From contig NZ_WFLI01000006.1 of assembly GCF_009208555.1 (NCBI RefSeq), forward strand, positions 170,478 through 234,477: a stretch of 64,000 bases of DNA. Direction: 5' to 3'. The translations under genes were made by a program, and so were the position numbers. Positions 36,217 to 44,884 of the stretch are shown here, piece after piece. This DNA comes from Janthinobacterium violaceinigrum (GTDB taxonomy: Bacteria; Pseudomonadota; Gammaproteobacteria; Burkholderiales; Burkholderiaceae_D). The notes beneath the pieces are model-generated. The model worked only from the letters and a program-made list of their open reading frames with translations, made no database searches and had not been told where the DNA came from. Within the stretch, counting starts at the first letter, position 1. Every line of letters starts with the position of its first letter.

Positions 36217-37551
36217 TTGGCGACTAATCCACAACTTGCTAAAAGTGCAGCGGCCGGTTTCCCTTGGGGACGGCTCTGGTTTTTGCTTGGCGCATTGGTG
36301 GTTTATCGTATCGGTGCTCACGTCCCGGTTCCCGGGATTGACCCGACACAATTAGCCTCGCTGTTCAAGGAGCACGAAGGCGGCGTCCTGGGCATGTTCA
36401 ACATGTTCTCGGGCGGTGCCTTGTCTCGTTTTACAGTGTTTGCGCTGGGTATCATGCCTTATATCTCGGCCTCGATCATCATGCAATTGCTGTCGATCGT
36501 GTCACCGCAGATGGAAGCGTTGAAAAAAGAAGGCGAAGCAGGTCGTCGCAAGATCACCCAGTACACCCGGTATTTCACGGTTGCCCTGGCACTGTTCCAA
36601 GCGTTAGGCATTGCAGTCGCACTGGAGTCGCAAGCTGGTCTGGTGTTGGAACCTGGTCTTGCATTCCGCTTCGTGACGGTCGTCACTTTGTTGACCGGAA
36701 CAATGTTTTTGATGTGGTTGGGTGAGCAAATTACCGAGCGTGGTTTGGGTAATGGCATCTCGATCATCATTTTTGCCGGGATTGCAGCAGGTCTGCCGTC
36801 GGCGTTGGGTGGTTTGTTCACTCAGGTGTCGAATGGTTCGATCGGCAGCTTCAGCGCGATTTTCATCGTGATCCTGGTAGCACTGGTAACGTACTTCGTC
36901 GTATTCGTCGAACGTGGTCAGCGCAAAATATTGGTCAACTACGCGAAGCGCCAGGTAGGCAACAAGATTTATGGCGGTCAAACCAGCCATTTGCCGTTGA
37001 AGCTGAACATGGCCGGCGTGATCCCGCCGATCTTTGCTTCTTCGATCATCTTGTTCCCGGCCACTATCGTGGACTGGTTTTCAAAGGGCGCCGACAACGC
37101 TAACCCTGCGGTGCGGTTCTTGAAAGATTTGGCAGCATCGATGGGGCCTGGTGAGCCTATCCATGCGCTGTTGTACGCAGTGGCGATCGTGTTTTTCTGT
37201 TTCTTCTATACAGCGCTGGTATTTAACAGCAAGGAAACAGCGGATAACTTGAAGAAAAGCGGTGCGTTCATTCCCGGGATCCGTCCAGGCGAACAGACAG
37301 CCCGTTACATCGACAAGATCCTGACACGCTTGACACTTGCCGGCGCAGTCTACATCACCCTGGTGTGTTTATTGCCGGAATTTATGCAAGCCCAGTGGAA
37401 AGTACCATTCTATTTCGGCGGTACTTCTTTATTGATTATTGTAGTTGTCACCATGGATTTCATGGCGCAAGTACAGAACTACGTGATGTCGCAGCAATAT
37501 GATTCGCTGCTGCGCAAAGCAAATTTCAAGGGCGGAATTCCGACGCGTTAA
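36217..37551 (+). CDS. secY: Sec translocon channel subunit SecY, TTG start
   Basis: The 444-residue protein has ten membrane helices and forms the protein-conducting channel with SecE and Sec[44 protein letters not shown] and [15 protein letters not shown] (cytoplasmic loop contacting SecA/ribosome) are typical. No ATG fits the family N-terminus. The reading begins with TTG at 36217, 7 nt behind CGGAG. A weak start codon would lower SecY relative to its ribosomal neighbours. Confidence 0.97.
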   Translation: MATNPQLAKSAAAGFPWGRLWFLLGALVVYRIGAHVPVPGIDPTQLASLFKEHEGGVLGMFNMFSGGALSRFTVFALGIMPYISASIIMQLLSIVSPQMEALKKEGEAGRRKITQYTRYFTVALALFQALGIAVALESQAGLVLEPGLAFRFVTVVTLLTGTMFLMWLGEQITERGLGNGISIIIFAGIAAGLPSALGGLFTQVSNGSIGSFSAIFIVILVALVTYFVVFVERGQRKILVNYAKRQVGNKIYGGQTSHLPLKLNMAGVIPPIFASSIILFPATIVDWFSKGADNANPAVRFLKDLAASMGPGEPIHALLYAVAIVFFCFFYTALVFNSKETADNLKKSGAFIPGIRPGEQTARYIDKILTRLTLAGAVYITLVCLLPEFMQAQWKVPFYFGGTSLLIIVVVTMDFMAQVQNYVMSQQYDSLLRKANFKGGIPTR

Positions 37552-37569
37552 GCGCGGTAAACATACCGA

Positions 37570-37788
37570 ATGGCAAAAGACGACGTCATACAGATGCAGG
37601 GCGAGATTCTTGAGAATCTCCCAAATGCAACATTTCGAGTGAAGCTGGAGAACGGACACGTGGTGCTCGGGCATATTTCAGGTAAAATGCGGATGAACTA
37701 TATTCGCATTCTCCCTGGAGACAAGGTGACGGTGGAGTTAACGCCGTACGACCTGAGCCGAGCCCGCATTGTGTTCCGTACCAAGTAA
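37570..37788 (+). CDS. infA: translation initiation factor IF-1
   Basis: The 72-residue OB-fold protein reads [20 protein letters not shown] and ends [10 protein letters not shown]-1 occupies the 30S A site during initiation. It sits between secY and rpmJ, a common order in betaproteobacteria. Confidence 0.99.
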   Translation: MAKDDVIQMQGEILENLPNATFRVKLENGHVVLGHISGKMRMNYIRILPGDKVTVELTPYDLSRARIVFRTK

Positions 37789-37830
37789 CACAGTGAATCA
37801 AACCAAAGAAGCGAAAGAAAGAGCCCCAAA

Positions 37831-37944
37831 ATGAAAGTTCTCGCATCAGTCAAGCGGATCTGCCGCAACTGCAAGATCATCAAGCGCAAAGGCGTAGTCC
37901 GCGTAATCTGCGTGGAACCACGTCACAAGCAGCGTCAAGGTTAA
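37831..37944 (+). CDS. rpmJ: 50S ribosomal protein L36, zinc-binding form
   Basis: This 37-residue gene encodes [20 protein letters not shown] and continues to the stop at 37942-37944. C11, C14, C27 and H32 form the zinc site (C-plus type). GAAAGAG precedes the ATG. It is the smallest protein of the block. Confidence 0.98.
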   Translation: MKVLASVKRICRNCKIIKRKGVVRVICVEPRHKQRQG

Positions 37945-37958
37945 TCGAGGAATAACAA

Positions 37959-38324
37959 ATGGCACGTATTGCAGGGGTTAATATCCCAAATCATCAGCAT
38001 ACCGTTATCGGCCTGACAGCCATCTACGGTGTGGGCCGTCCACGCGCAGAGAAAATCTGTGCATCGACCGGTGTAGCAACCAACAAAAAGATCAAAGATC
38101 TGGATGACAGCGAACTGGAAAAGCTGCGCGATGAAGTAGGTAAATTCATCGTCGAAGGCGATCTGCGTCGTGAACTGTCCATGAACATCAAGCGTTTGAT
38201 GGATCTGGGTTGCTACCGCGGCATGCGTCATCGTAAGGGTCTGCCTTGCCGTGGCCAGCGTACGCGTACGAACGCACGTACCCGCAAGGGACCGCGTAAA
38301 GCCGCTCAATCGCTGAAAAAATAA
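37959..38324 (+). CDS. rpsM: 30S ribosomal protein S13
   Basis: The 121-residue head protein begins [20 protein letters not shown] and has the tRNA-contacting basic tail [15 protein letters not shown]. It starts 14 bp after rpmJ with a GAGG site. Confidence 0.99.
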   Translation: MARIAGVNIPNHQHTVIGLTAIYGVGRPRAEKICASTGVATNKKIKDLDDSELEKLRDEVGKFIVEGDLRRELSMNIKRLMDLGCYRGMRHRKGLPCRGQRTRTNARTRKGPRKAAQSLKK

Positions 38325-38341
38325 TCCGCTAGGGAATAATT

Positions 38342-38746
38342 ATGGCTAAGTCGCAAAATAACGCCGCATCAGCACGCGTGCGTAAAAAAGTTAAAAAGAA
38401 CGTCGCTGAAGGCATCGCACATGTCCACGCTTCGTTCAATAACACCATCATTACCATCACCGATCGTCAAGGCAATGCCTTGTCGTGGGCTACCTCCGGC
38501 GGTGCAGGCTTCAAGGGTTCGCGTAAATCGACCCCATTCGCAGCGCAGGTCGCCGCGGAAGCCGCTGGTAAAGTGGCTGTTGAGTGTGGCGTAAAGAACC
38601 TGGAAGTACGTATCAAGGGCCCAGGTCCTGGTCGTGAATCCGCCGTTCGCGCGCTGAACAACCTGGGCATCAAGATCACCGAGATCCAGGACGTGACGCC
38701 GGTACCGCACAACGGTTGCCGTCCACCGAAACGTCGTCGTATCTAA
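38342..38746 (+). CDS. rpsK: 30S ribosomal protein S11
   Basis: The 134-residue platform protein contains [20 protein letters not shown] and ends [12 protein letters not shown]. An asparagine-glycine pair (HNG) is the site where isoaspartate forms in E. coli S11. It closes the spc-type unit; hairpins follow. Confidence 0.99.
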   Translation: MAKSQNNAASARVRKKVKKNVAEGIAHVHASFNNTIITITDRQGNALSWATSGGAGFKGSRKSTPFAAQVAAEAAGKVAVECGVKNLEVRIKGPGPGRESAVRALNNLGIKITEIQDVTPVPHNGCRPPKRRRI

Positions 38747-38761
38747 GATAGTGTTGCAGAG

Positions 38762-38775
38762 GGCGCTTCGGCGCC
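38762..38775 (+). other. UUCG tetraloop hairpin after rpsK
   Basis: GGCGC-TTCG-GCGCC is an unusually stable 5-bp stem with a cUUCGg loop, 15 bp after the rpsK stop and without a T-run. It may protect the upstream mRNA end or mark a processing site. Confidence 0.6.
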
Positions 38776-38866
38776 AGCTGCTTTGCTGTCTGTTGTAACT
38801 CAGTACAGTTGTGTGAAAACGCTGGAGCAGGGAGCCGGAAACGGTTATACTGCCCGGCTGTTCTTG

Positions 38867-38894
38867 CCTGTCAAATCCTGTTTGACGGGTTTTT
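38867..38894 (+). terminator. terminator/attenuator ahead of rpsD
   Basis: CCTGTCAAA (38867-38875) and TTTGACGGG (38881-38889) form a 9-bp stem (one G-T pair) with a 5-nt loop and a TTTTT tail. A TATACT at 38846-38851 lies just upstream but lacks a good -35. Read-through here would set rpsD-rpoA expression relative to rpsK. Confidence 0.75.
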
Positions 38895-39004
38895 CGTTTT
38901 CAGCCACCGTCTGATTGAAACCAAATCAGACTAGCGCCTAACCGCATCTGTGTGTTTGATCATGCATGTGGCTGGGGCGTTATCATTTAAAAAAAGGAAG
39001 TATC

Positions 39005-39628
39005 GTGGCACGTTATATCGGACCTAAAGCAAAACTTTCCCGCCGTGAAGGTACAGACCTGTTCCTGAAGAGCGCACGTCGCTCGCTGGACAGCAAGTGC
39101 AAACTGGACGTCAAACCAGGCCAGCACGGTGTCAAATCCGGCGCCCGCACCTCGGACTACGGTAACCAACTGCGCGAAAAGCAAAAAGTCAAGCGCATGT
39201 ACGGCGTGCTGGAACGTCAATTCCGCCGCTACTTCGCTGAAGCAGACCGTCGTAAAGGCAACACCGGCGAAACGCTGTTGAAGTTGCTGGAAACGCGTCT
39301 GGACAACGTTTGCTACCGCATGGGCTTTGGCTCGACCCGCGCTGAAGCGCGTCAACTGGTCAGCCACAAAGCGTTCACCGTGAACGGTATCGTTGTGAAC
39401 ATCGCTTCGTACGCAGTTAAAGTTGGTGACATCATCGCTGTTCGTGAAAAATCGAAAAAGCAAGTGCGTATCGTTGAAGCACTGTCGCTGGCTGAACAAG
39501 TTGGTATGCCTAGCTGGGTTTCGGTTGATGCCAAGAAAATGGAAGGTACCTTCAAGTCCCTGCCAGAGCGTAACGAAATCGCTAACGACGTCAACGAATC
39601 GCTGATCGTCGAGCTGTACTCGCGTTAA
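39005..39628 (+). CDS. rpsD: 30S ribosomal protein S4, GTG start
   Basis: The 207-residue protein initiates 30S assembly and forms the mRNA entry pore. [20 protein letters not shown] is the N-terminus. The S4 RNA-binding domain contains [21 protein letters not shown]. The start is GTG at 39005, directly behind AAGGAAG; upstream in-frame codons do not match the family. In E. coli, S4 represses the alpha operon. Confidence 0.98.
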   Translation: MARYIGPKAKLSRREGTDLFLKSARRSLDSKCKLDVKPGQHGVKSGARTSDYGNQLREKQKVKRMYGVLERQFRRYFAEADRRKGNTGETLLKLLETRLDNVCYRMGFGSTRAEARQLVSHKAFTVNGIVVNIASYAVKVGDIIAVREKSKKQVRIVEALSLAEQVGMPSWVSVDAKKMEGTFKSLPERNEIANDVNESLIVELYSR

Positions 39629-39647
39629 TAGCAGTTAGCACCATCAC

Positions 39648-39679
39648 CGCCCACTCGTTTTCTTTCGGGTGGGCGTTTT
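39648..39679 (+). terminator. terminator-like hairpin between rpsD and rpoA
   Basis: CGCCCAC (39648-39654) pairs with GTGGGCG (39669-39675), followed by TTTT. Because rpoA must be expressed, it probably acts as an attenuator or is bypassed by read-through. Confidence 0.65.
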
Positions 39680-39736
39680 ACTAATGCCATCAGCCTTATC
39701 GGTGTAATGAGCCGAGGGTATTGAAAAGGACATTTC

Positions 39737-40714
39737 ATGCAAAACAGTTTGTTGAAGCCACGTATTATCGATGTTGAAGCTCTCGGTGCAGGTCACGCCA
39801 AGGTCGTGATGGAACCGTTCGAGCGCGGCTATGGCCACACATTGGGTAACGCGTTGCGCCGCGTTCTGCTGTCGTCGATGGTGGGCTACGCGCCGACCGA
39901 AGTGACGATCGCTGGCGTCGTCCACGAATATTCCTCCCTCGATGGCGTGCAAGAAGACGTCGTCGATCTGTTGCTGAACTTGAAGGGTGTGGTTTTCAAA
40001 GTCCACAACCGCGATTCGGTAACCCTGACCCTGAAAAAAGAAGGCGAAGGCGCGATCCTGGCCTCCGACATCGACCTGCCGCATGACGTCGAACTGATCA
40101 ACCCTGACCACGTGATCGCCCACCTGACCGCTGGTGGCAAGCTGGACATGCAGATCAAGGTTGAAAAAGGCCGCGGCTACGTTCCTGGTAACGTGCGTCG
40201 CCTGTCGGAAGACACGAACAAGACCATCGGCCGCATCATCCTGGATGCGTCGTTCTCGCCAGTGCGCCGTGTATCGTACTTCGTTGAATCGGCCCGCGTC
40301 GAACAACGTACCGACCTGGACAAGCTGATCATCAACATCGAAACCAACGGCGTGATCTCGCCGGAAGAAGCGATCCGCCAGTCGGCCCGCGTCCTGGTGG
40401 ACCAGTTGAATGTGTTCGCTGCTCTGGAAGGCACGGAAGCTGCCGCCGAAGCGCCATCGCGCGCTCCGCTGGTCGATCCTATCCTGTTGCGTCCAGTCGA
40501 CGACCTGGAGTTGACCGTGCGTTCGGCGAACTGCCTGAAAGCGGAAAACATCTACTACATCGGCGACCTGATCCAACGTTCGGAAAACGAACTGCTGAAA
40601 ACGCCAAACCTGGGCCGCAAGTCCCTGAACGAAATCAAGGAAGTGCTGGCATCGCGCGGCTTGACCTTGGGCATGAAGCTGGAAAACTGGCCGCCTGCCG
40701 GCCTGGAAAAGTAA
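39737..40714 (+). CDS. rpoA: RNA polymerase subunit alpha
   Basis: The 325-residue protein has the assembly domain ([20 protein letters not shown]) and a C-terminal domain (about 245-325, [20 protein letters not shown] and [19 protein letters not shown]) that contacts UP elements and activators. The arginine in [10 protein letters not shown] is the residue known for UP-element and CAP contact. The gene is complete and flanked by terminators on both sides. Confidence 0.99.
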   Translation: MQNSLLKPRIIDVEALGAGHAKVVMEPFERGYGHTLGNALRRVLLSSMVGYAPTEVTIAGVVHEYSSLDGVQEDVVDLLLNLKGVVFKVHNRDSVTLTLKKEGEGAILASDIDLPHDVELINPDHVIAHLTAGGKLDMQIKVEKGRGYVPGNVRRLSEDTNKTIGRIILDASFSPVRRVSYFVESARVEQRTDLDKLIINIETNGVISPEEAIRQSARVLVDQLNVFAALEGTEAAAEAPSRAPLVDPILLRPVDDLELTVRSANCLKAENIYYIGDLIQRSENELLKTPNLGRKSLNEIKEVLASRGLTLGMKLENWPPAGLEK

Positions 40715-40733
40715 TTCGTAGTTGTAGCAAACT

Positions 40734-40764
40734 GCCTGGGACAGGTGTCCCAGGCTTTTATTTT
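40734..40764 (+). terminator. strong terminator between rpoA and rplQ
   Basis: GCCTGGGACA (40734-40743) and TGTCCCAGGC (40746-40755) are perfect complements with almost no loop, followed by TTTTATTTT. rplQ is normally cotranscribed with rpoA, so the gap 40765-40853 should hold either read-through or a separate promoter. None was clear. Confidence 0.9.
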
Positions 40765-40853
40765 GTCGTACCAAACCGGTCCGCGGCTGTCAGGGGTTTC
40801 CCGATCAGCTGATCGAAGAACTGGAATTTAAACACTCACCGAAAGGATTTATC

Positions 40854-41246
40854 ATGCGTCACGGTCACGGCCTCCGTAAACTGAATCGTACCTCGTCCCA
40901 CCGTCTGGCAATGCTGCGCAACATGACAGTATCGCTGCTGCGTCACGAAGCGATCAAAACCACCCTGCCAAAAGCAAAAGAACTGCGCCGCGTTGTCGAG
41001 CCAATTCTGACCCTGGGCAAAACCGACTCCCTGGCAAACAAGCGTCTGGCCTTCAACCGCCTGCGCGACCGTGAAATGGTCGTCAAACTGTTCGCTGAAC
41101 TGGGCCCACGTTTCGCCAACCGTAACGGTGGTTATGTGCGTATCCTGAAAATGGGTTTCCGCGTCGGCGATAACGCTCCTATGGCGTTCGTTGAACTGAT
41201 GGATCGTCCAGATACGACCGAAGCAGTTGAAGTTGCTGGCGAGTAA
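40854..41246 (+). CDS. rplQ: 50S ribosomal protein L17
   Basis: The 130-residue protein begins [20 protein letters not shown] and contains [22 protein letters not shown] is 8 nt before the ATG. It ends the ribosomal block. Confidence 0.99.
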   Translation: MRHGHGLRKLNRTSSHRLAMLRNMTVSLLRHEAIKTTLPKAKELRRVVEPILTLGKTDSLANKRLAFNRLRDREMVVKLFAELGPRFANRNGGYVRILKMGFRVGDNAPMAFVELMDRPDTTEAVEVAGE

Positions 41247-41273
41247 TCCCAGTAGCGGCATCCGTATCAAGGA

Positions 41274-41298
41274 AAGCCAGGCCTAGCCTGGCTTTTTT
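41274..41298 (+). terminator. terminator after rplQ
   Basis: AAGCCAGGC (41274-41282) and GCCTGGCTT (41286-41294) enclose a CTA loop and run into six T residues. Confidence 0.92.
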
Positions 41299-41410
41299 GT
41301 TTTCTGCTGCAGCTATTCTTACTGCAGTGTACTATTCTCCTTTCGCGCCGGCCCGGCACAAGCGCTGCCTGCTCCGCGCGTCCTCTGTCGAATGGTCGAA
41401 AAGGTAGTTC

Positions 41411-43363
41411 ATGTCCCGTTTCCCCTCCAGCGCCACCGCGCGCGCCGCGCCACGCCATCCCTTGCTCACCTGGTTTGCTGCCTGCTGCTTCCTGTTGATT
41501 GCCATTTTTGGCGCCGGCCATGCCCGCGCCGACGATGAATTCCTCGATCCCGAGCTGGCTTTTAAATTTTCCGCCCGCATGCAGGACCCGTCCACCATCG
41601 CCGTCACCTATGTGATCGCCGATGGCTACTATATGTACCACGAGCGCTTCAAGTTCGAGGCCGTGGGCGCCAGGCTGGGCACCCCCGTATATCCGGCTGG
41701 CAAGGTCAAGTTCGACGACACCTTCCAGAAGAATGTGGAAACGTTCCGCAAGACCCTGACCATCACGATTCCCGTGGAGGCGGCCGGCGCCTTTACCCTG
41801 AAGGCGACGGGCCAGGGCTGTTCCGACAAGGGCCTGTGCTATGCGCCGCAGGATGCCACGGCCCAGCTGGTGGGCGGTGGCGGCGGCCAGAGCGTGGCGC
41901 CCGGTGCCGGCCTGCCATCGAAGTTCGCCTTGCCGGCTGCGCCGGCAGTCGACACGGCGGCCGTCAACGGCCCGCAGGCGCAGGCATCGCCTGGCGTGTC
42001 CGTGATGAGCATTGCCAGTGCCGATATCACCAGTACGCCCGATCCTGTCGCCGCGGCCCCCGTGGCGGCCAAGCCGGCGCCGGCGCAAAACGAGATGGGC
42101 AAGATCGAATCGGCGCTGAAAGGCGGCAAGCTGCTCGTCATCGTGCCCCTGTTCATGCTGCTGGGCCTGGGGCTGGCATTCACGCCGTGCGTGCTGCCGA
42201 TGGTGCCTATCCTGTCGTCGATCATCGTCGGCGATGGCGCCAAGGTCAGCCGCTCGCGCGGCTTGCTGCTGTCGCTGACGTATGCGCTGGGCATGGCCAT
42301 CGTCTACACGGCGCTGGGCGTGGCGGCCGGCCTGGCGGGCGAAGGCCTGGCGGCCAAGCTGCAAAATCCGTGGGTGCTGGGTTTCTTTGCCCTGCTGATG
42401 GCGGGCCTGTCGCTGTCGATGTTCGGCTTTTATGAGCTGCAAGTGCCGGCCTTCCTGCAAGGCAAGCTGACGTCCGTGTCGAACCAGCAATCGTCGGGCC
42501 GCCTGGCGGGCGTGTTCGTCATGGGCGCCATTTCCGCCCTGATCGTGGGACCGTGCGTGGCCGCGCCACTGGCCGGCGCCTTGCTGTACATCAGCCAGAC
42601 GCGCGACGTCGTCATCGGCGGCAGCGCCCTGTTCGCCATGGCCGTGGGCATGAGCGTGCCCCTGATCCTGGTGGGCGTGTCGGCCGGCACCTTGCTGCCG
42701 CGCGCGGGCGCCTGGATGGATGCCGTCAAGCGCTTCTTCGGCGTGCTGCTGCTGGGCGTGGCCTGGTGGCTGGTCTCGCCCGTGCTGCCGGGCGCCGTGC
42801 AGATGCTGGGCTGGACGGTCCTGTTCGTCGGCTACGGCATGTATCTGCTGGTGGGCAAGAGCGGCGCGAAGAGCGCCTGGGTCGCCAAGGCCTTCGGCCT
42901 CGTGTTTGCCGTGCTGGGCGTGCTGCAGCTGGTCGGCGTGGCCAGCGGTGGTCGCGACCCGCTGGCGCCGCTGGCGCACCTGGGCGGTGGCCAGGTGCAT
43001 GCGCAAGCGTTTACGCGCATCAAGACCGTGGCGCAGCTTGATGTGGCGCTGGCGCAGCTCAATGGCAAGCCCGCCTTGCTGGACTTTTACGCGGACTGGT
43101 GCGTGTCCTGCATCGAAATGGAAAAGCTGACCTTTGTCGACCCTGCCGTGCGCGAGAAGATGGGGCAAGCCGTGCTGCTGCAAGTGGACGTGACGGCCAA
43201 TGACGCGGACGACAAGGCCATGCTGAAACGTTTTCAGCTGTTCGGCCCGCCGGGCATCATCATGTTCAACCAGCAAGGGCAGGAAATCCCCCAGTCGCGC
43301 GTGATCGGCTTCCAGAATGCCGCGACGTTCCTGGCCTCCTTGCACAAGCTCGACGGGCAGTAA
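41411..43363 (+). CDS. dsbD: thiol:disulfide interchange protein DsbD
   Basis: The 650-residue protein carries electrons from cytoplasmic thioredoxin to periplasmic DsbC, DsbG, CcmG-like and other partners. After a signal peptide (cleavage near ARA, residue 40) comes the alpha domain with C137 and C143 (GCSDKGLCY). Eight membrane helices follow with C260 (AFTPCVLPM) and C382 (VGPCVAAP), then a thioredoxin-like gamma domain with C564/C567 (DWCVSC). All six redox cysteines are present. No copper-tolerance neighbour is seen. It fits the nearby cytochrome c and envelope-stress genes. Confidence 0.96.
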   Translation: MSRFPSSATARAAPRHPLLTWFAACCFLLIAIFGAGHARADDEFLDPELAFKFSARMQDPSTIAVTYVIADGYYMYHERFKFEAVGARLGTPVYPAGKVKFDDTFQKNVETFRKTLTITIPVEAAGAFTLKATGQGCSDKGLCYAPQDATAQLVGGGGGQSVAPGAGLPSKFALPAAPAVDTAAVNGPQAQASPGVSVMSIASADITSTPDPVAAAPVAAKPAPAQNEMGKIESALKGGKLLVIVPLFMLLGLGLAFTPCVLPMVPILSSIIVGDGAKVSRSRGLLLSLTYALGMAIVYTALGVAAGLAGEGLAAKLQNPWVLGFFALLMAGLSLSMFGFYELQVPAFLQGKLTSVSNQQSSGRLAGVFVMGAISALIVGPCVAAPLAGALLYISQTRDVVIGGSALFAMAVGMSVPLILVGVSAGTLLPRAGAWMDAVKRFFGVLLLGVAWWLVSPVLPGAVQMLGWTVLFVGYGMYLLVGKSGAKSAWVAKAFGLVFAVLGVLQLVGVASGGRDPLAPLAHLGGGQVHAQAFTRIKTVAQLDVALAQLNGKPALLDFYADWCVSCIEMEKLTFVDPAVREKMGQAVLLQVDVTANDADDKAMLKRFQLFGPPGIIMFNQQGQEIPQSRVIGFQNAATFLASLHKLDGQ

Positions 43364-43385
43364 GCGGTCACTTGTCTCGTCAATA

Positions 43386-43414
43386 AGAAAAAGCCTGCAT
43401 TGCAGGCTTTTTCT
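43386..43414. terminator. bidirectional terminator between dsbD and the Spy-like gene
   Basis: AGAAAAAGCCTGCA (43386-43399) and TGCAGGCTTTTTCT (43401-43414) are perfect complements with a run of T on either strand, serving both converging genes. Confidence 0.9.
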
Positions 43415-43434
43415 GTTTCTACGCCAGCGACAAC

Positions 43435-43968
43435 TTAGCCGGCTTTCGGCTGCTGCTGCATGCCGTGGTGGCCGCCGTGGTGGCCGCGCATACCGCCGTG
43501 TTTGCCGCCAGGAACGCTGTCGTCAAACACTTTCTTTTGCTCCGGCGTCAGCACGGCATAGAACGTTTTCAGCGAGGCCAGACGGCTTTCCTGGCTGGCA
43601 ATACGTTCCTTCGACATGGCGATCCATTGTTCCATGCGTTCCGGCGCCGACAGCTTGGCAAACGCTTCGCGCTTGGCTTTCCAGTCGCCCATGGGCTTTT
43701 TCGGCGCGTTGGCGGCCGTGAACGTGGCCCAGGCCGGTTCCTGTGCGGCGGTCAGCTTCAGCTTGTCGTGCAGGCGGGCCTGGTACTTGGCCATGCGTTC
43801 GGCAGGGGTGCCGCCGCGGTGCTGGCCATCGTGTTGCATCTTGGTACTGGCGGCAGGCGCGCTGGCGGCCGCTTCCTGGGCGTGGACGGTCAGCGATGCC
43901 GCACCCATGCCGAGTACGCTCATGGCGATGATCAAATTCTTGCGCAAGGTTGTCATTGAGGCGTTCAT
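43435..43968 (-). CDS. Spy/CpxP-family periplasmic chaperone
   Basis: The 177-residue product has a signal peptide (cleavage after SLTVHA) and two LTxxQ-type motifs, KLTAAQEPAW and VLTPEQKKVFDD, that define the Spy/CpxP fold of antiparallel helices. Its C-terminus is rich in His and Gly (GGMRGHHGGHHGM), which could bind metal. Spy is an ATP-independent chaperone for unfolding periplasmic proteins. AAAGGA precedes ATG 43968. It is divergent from a two-component/RND operon across 187 bp with a shared operator-like element. Confidence 0.85.
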   Translation of the reverse strand: MNASMTTLRKNLIIAMSVLGMGAASLTVHAQEAAASAPAASTKMQHDGQHRGGTPAERMAKYQARLHDKLKLTAAQEPAWATFTAANAPKKPMGDWKAKREAFAKLSAPERMEQWIAMSKERIASQESRLASLKTFYAVLTPEQKKVFDDSVPGGKHGGMRGHHGGHHGMQQQPKAG

Positions 43969-44065
43969 CTGGATTCCTTTGTAAAAGATGAGGGATGTAC
44001 ATGTTGCTGCACATGAATCCATGTTGGACGCGCCATGTTTCCCCGAAGTGTCCGCTGCCAGACAG

Positions 44066-44114
44066 TTTGTATCTATATGTTTCTTCGGGTCTCCTATATA
44101 CAAGACGATACAAA
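44066..44114. promoter_or_regulatory. candidate operator between spy-like and regulator genes
   Basis: TTTGTATC (44066-44073) is repeated inverted as GATACAAA (44107-44114). A further ATACAA at 44098-44103 gives, on the minus strand, TTGTAT-N4-TTGTAT with a 10-bp period, the usual layout of OmpR-family half-sites. The element lies in the shared divergent region, so one regulator could control both sides. Confidence 0.55.
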
Positions 44115-44155
44115 TGCGTTGTGCAAGGGCGGGGGAAGTGGGGATAATTCGTACC

Positions 44156-44884
44156 ATGGAACCCACTTCTACAATTCTCATCGTCGACGATGACCGCGAT
44201 ATCCGCAGCTTGCTGGCGGATTACCTGGAAACGAACGCCTACCGCACCCTGGGCGCGGCAGATGGCACGGCCATGTGGAAAATCCTCGATGAAACGCGGC
44301 CCGACCTGATCGTGCTCGATTTGAACCTGCCTGGCGACGACGGCCTGACCTTGTGCCGCAAGCTGCGCGCCCAATCGACGGTGCCCGTGATCATGCTGAC
44401 GGCGCGCAATGAGCCGCTGGACCGCATCCTGGGCCTGGAAATGGGCGCCGACGATTATTTGCCGAAACCGTTCGAGCCCCGCGAATTGCTGGCGCGCATA
44501 CGCAGTGTCTTGCGCCGCAGCCATGCCATGCCATCGAACGTGCCGTCGGACAAGGCGCAGCAAATCCGCTTTTCCGGCTGGACCCTGGACTTGACGGCGC
44601 GCCATCTGCTCAATCCCAGCGGCCTGGTGATCATGCTGTCGGGGGCGGAATTCCGCTTGCTGCGCGTGTTCCTGGAACACCCGAACCGCGTGCTCAACCG
44701 CGACCAGCTGCTGAACCTGACGCAGGGGCGCGACGCCGACCCGTTCGACCGCTCGATCGATATCCAGATCAGCCGCCTGCGGCAAAAGCTCGGTGAAGAT
44801 GCGCGCTTGCCGCAAATCATCAAGACCGTGCGCAACGGCGGCTACGTGCTGGCCGGCCAGGTCAATGTGGAGCCCCACGCGTGA
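44156..44884 (+). CDS. OmpR-family response regulator of the spy/RND locus
   Basis: The 242-residue regulator has a receiver domain with D55 (IVLDLNLPGDDG) and DDYLPKPFEPREL. The winged helix contains GAEFRLLRVFLEHPNRVLNRDQLL and DRSIDIQISRLRQKL. It is most like the OmpR/RstA branch. The start at 44156 is the first ATG that gives a standard N-terminus. It overlaps the kinase gene by 4 bp (GTGA). Confidence 0.92.
   Translation: MEPTSTILIVDDDRDIRSLLADYLETNAYRTLGAADGTAMWKILDETRPDLIVLDLNLPGDDGLTLCRKLRAQSTVPVIMLTARNEPLDRILGLEMGADDYLPKPFEPRELLARIRSVLRRSHAMPSNVPSDKAQQIRFSGWTLDLTARHLLNPSGLVIMLSGAEFRLLRVFLEHPNRVLNRDQLLNLTQGRDADPFDRSIDIQISRLRQKLGEDARLPQIIKTVRNGGYVLAGQVNVEPHA

Noticed and set aside
38846..38851. 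TATACT as a promoter for rpsD
   Set aside because: No acceptable -35 element lies 16-18 bp upstream.
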